Source: Gemmataceae bacterium (GTDB lineage Bacteria; Planctomycetota; Planctomycetia; Gemmatales; Gemmataceae). Taken from it: a stretch of 15,774 nt of DNA. Made by a program: the position numbers and the translations under genes. The stretch is taken from assembly GCA_009691815.1 (NCBI GenBank), contig SIAL01000026.1, forward strand, positions 1 through 15,774. The letters run 5' to 3'. The first letter of the stretch is position 1; every line of letters starts with the position of its first letter. The notes under the pieces are model-generated. The model had not been told where the DNA came from. It saw only the letters and a list, made by a program, of their open reading frames with translations, and did not search any database. Of the stretch, positions 15,642 through 15,774 are shown one piece after another.

Positions 15642-15682
15642 TTCTTGATTTCCCGTTAGGAAACAGCTTCCTAAATCAAGAA
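15642..15682. repeat. Long bipartite stem-loop downstream of DUF1501
   Basis: A 10-bp perfect stem (TTCTTGATTT at 15642-15651 with AAATCAAGAA at 15673-15682) encloses a second 5-bp stem (AGGAA at 15658-15662 with TTCCT at 15668-15672) and a 5-nt loop. Six unpaired bases interrupt the 5' side only. The total of 15 pairs makes this the strongest fold seen in the window. It could terminate transcription, protect the mRNA 3' end or belong to an RNA element. Confidence 0.5.
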
Positions 15683-15695
15683 TTAATCCCATCCT

Positions 15696-15728
15696 CCAAC
15701 TTTTTCCCTTTGAAGGAAAAAAAATTGG
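15696..15728. repeat. Third inverted repeat at the right edge
   Basis: TTTTTCC at 15701-15707 pairs with GGAAAAA at 15715-15721 over a 7-nt loop, and CCAA just outside can pair with TTGG at 15725-15728. It is symmetric on both strands, with T- and A-runs in the stem rather than after it. Confidence 0.35.
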
Positions 15729-15774
15729 TGGATTTGGCAACGGAGAAGCCTAAAAACTTCACTGGTGCTTGCCA

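Larger units (their letters stand above)
15503..15774. other. AT-rich non-coding tail of the window
   Basis: No gene is visible on either strand in these 272 bases. The composition changes sharply to AT-rich and the stretch is crowded with inverted repeats at 15565-15597, 15642-15682 and 15696-15728. It is probably an intergenic region downstream of DUF1501. The next gene, if close, lies beyond the window. Confidence 0.5.

Noticed and set aside
1..15774. CRISPR arrays, tRNA or rRNA genes, transposases and integrases.
   Set aside because: I looked for regularly spaced repeats, clover-leaf patterns and DDE or recombinase motifs and found none. The only direct repeats are the 16- and 24-bp ones described.

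Overview
This window reads as a chromosomal segment from a planctomycete, most likely a Gemmata-like lineage. The main evidence is an adjacent pair of genes: a cytochrome-c-like DUF1549/DUF1553 protein (PSCyt1-PSCyt2-PSD1) followed 6 bp later by a DUF1501 protein. This pairing is a hallmark of Planctomycetes and their relatives. The formylglycine-type sulfatase, the several secreted hydrolases and the mixed use of Shine-Dalgarno sites fit the same assignment. The lineage is inferred from gene content only.

Layout. Positions 1-336 hold no gene I can support. A CtBP-like D-2-hydroxyacid dehydrogenase (337-1341, minus) is followed by a large UvrD-like superfamily 1 helicase (1592-3787, minus). 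The helicase stretch is visibly more AT-rich than its surroundings and lies between two copies of a 16-bp direct repeat, so it may be an acquired gene. A gene-poor interval (3788-4189) carries a 24-bp direct repeat. Next comes a minus-strand block transcribed from about 9.1 kb down to 4.2 kb: sulfatase, then a serine-hydrolase/NamZ fusion, then a gamma-carbonic-anhydrase-like protein, then a small secreted NTF2-like protein. The first three are packed 15-29 bp apart and probably form one operon. A small antitoxin-like gene (9375-9623, plus) follows. Two secreted alpha/beta hydrolases are then divergently transcribed from a shared 100-bp region (9737-10531 minus, 10632-11795 plus). Last is the plus-strand PSCyt/DUF1501 pair (11954-15502), followed by a non-coding tail rich in inverted repeats.

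How the genes may work together. Most products carry an export signal or belong to families that act outside the cytoplasm on polymers: sulfatase, muropeptide amidase plus exo-muramidase, two esterase-like hydrolases, and the PSCyt/DUF1501 pair. The overall theme is periplasmic degradation or recycling of glycans. The most notable single protein is the fusion at 5321-7591. It joins a penicillin-binding-protein-like hydrolase domain, the fold used by Bacillus AmiE, to a DUF1343/NamZ exo-N-acetylmuramidase domain, which are two successive activities of muropeptide salvage. The most foreign-looking item is the helicase. I do not see a complete new multi-gene system here.
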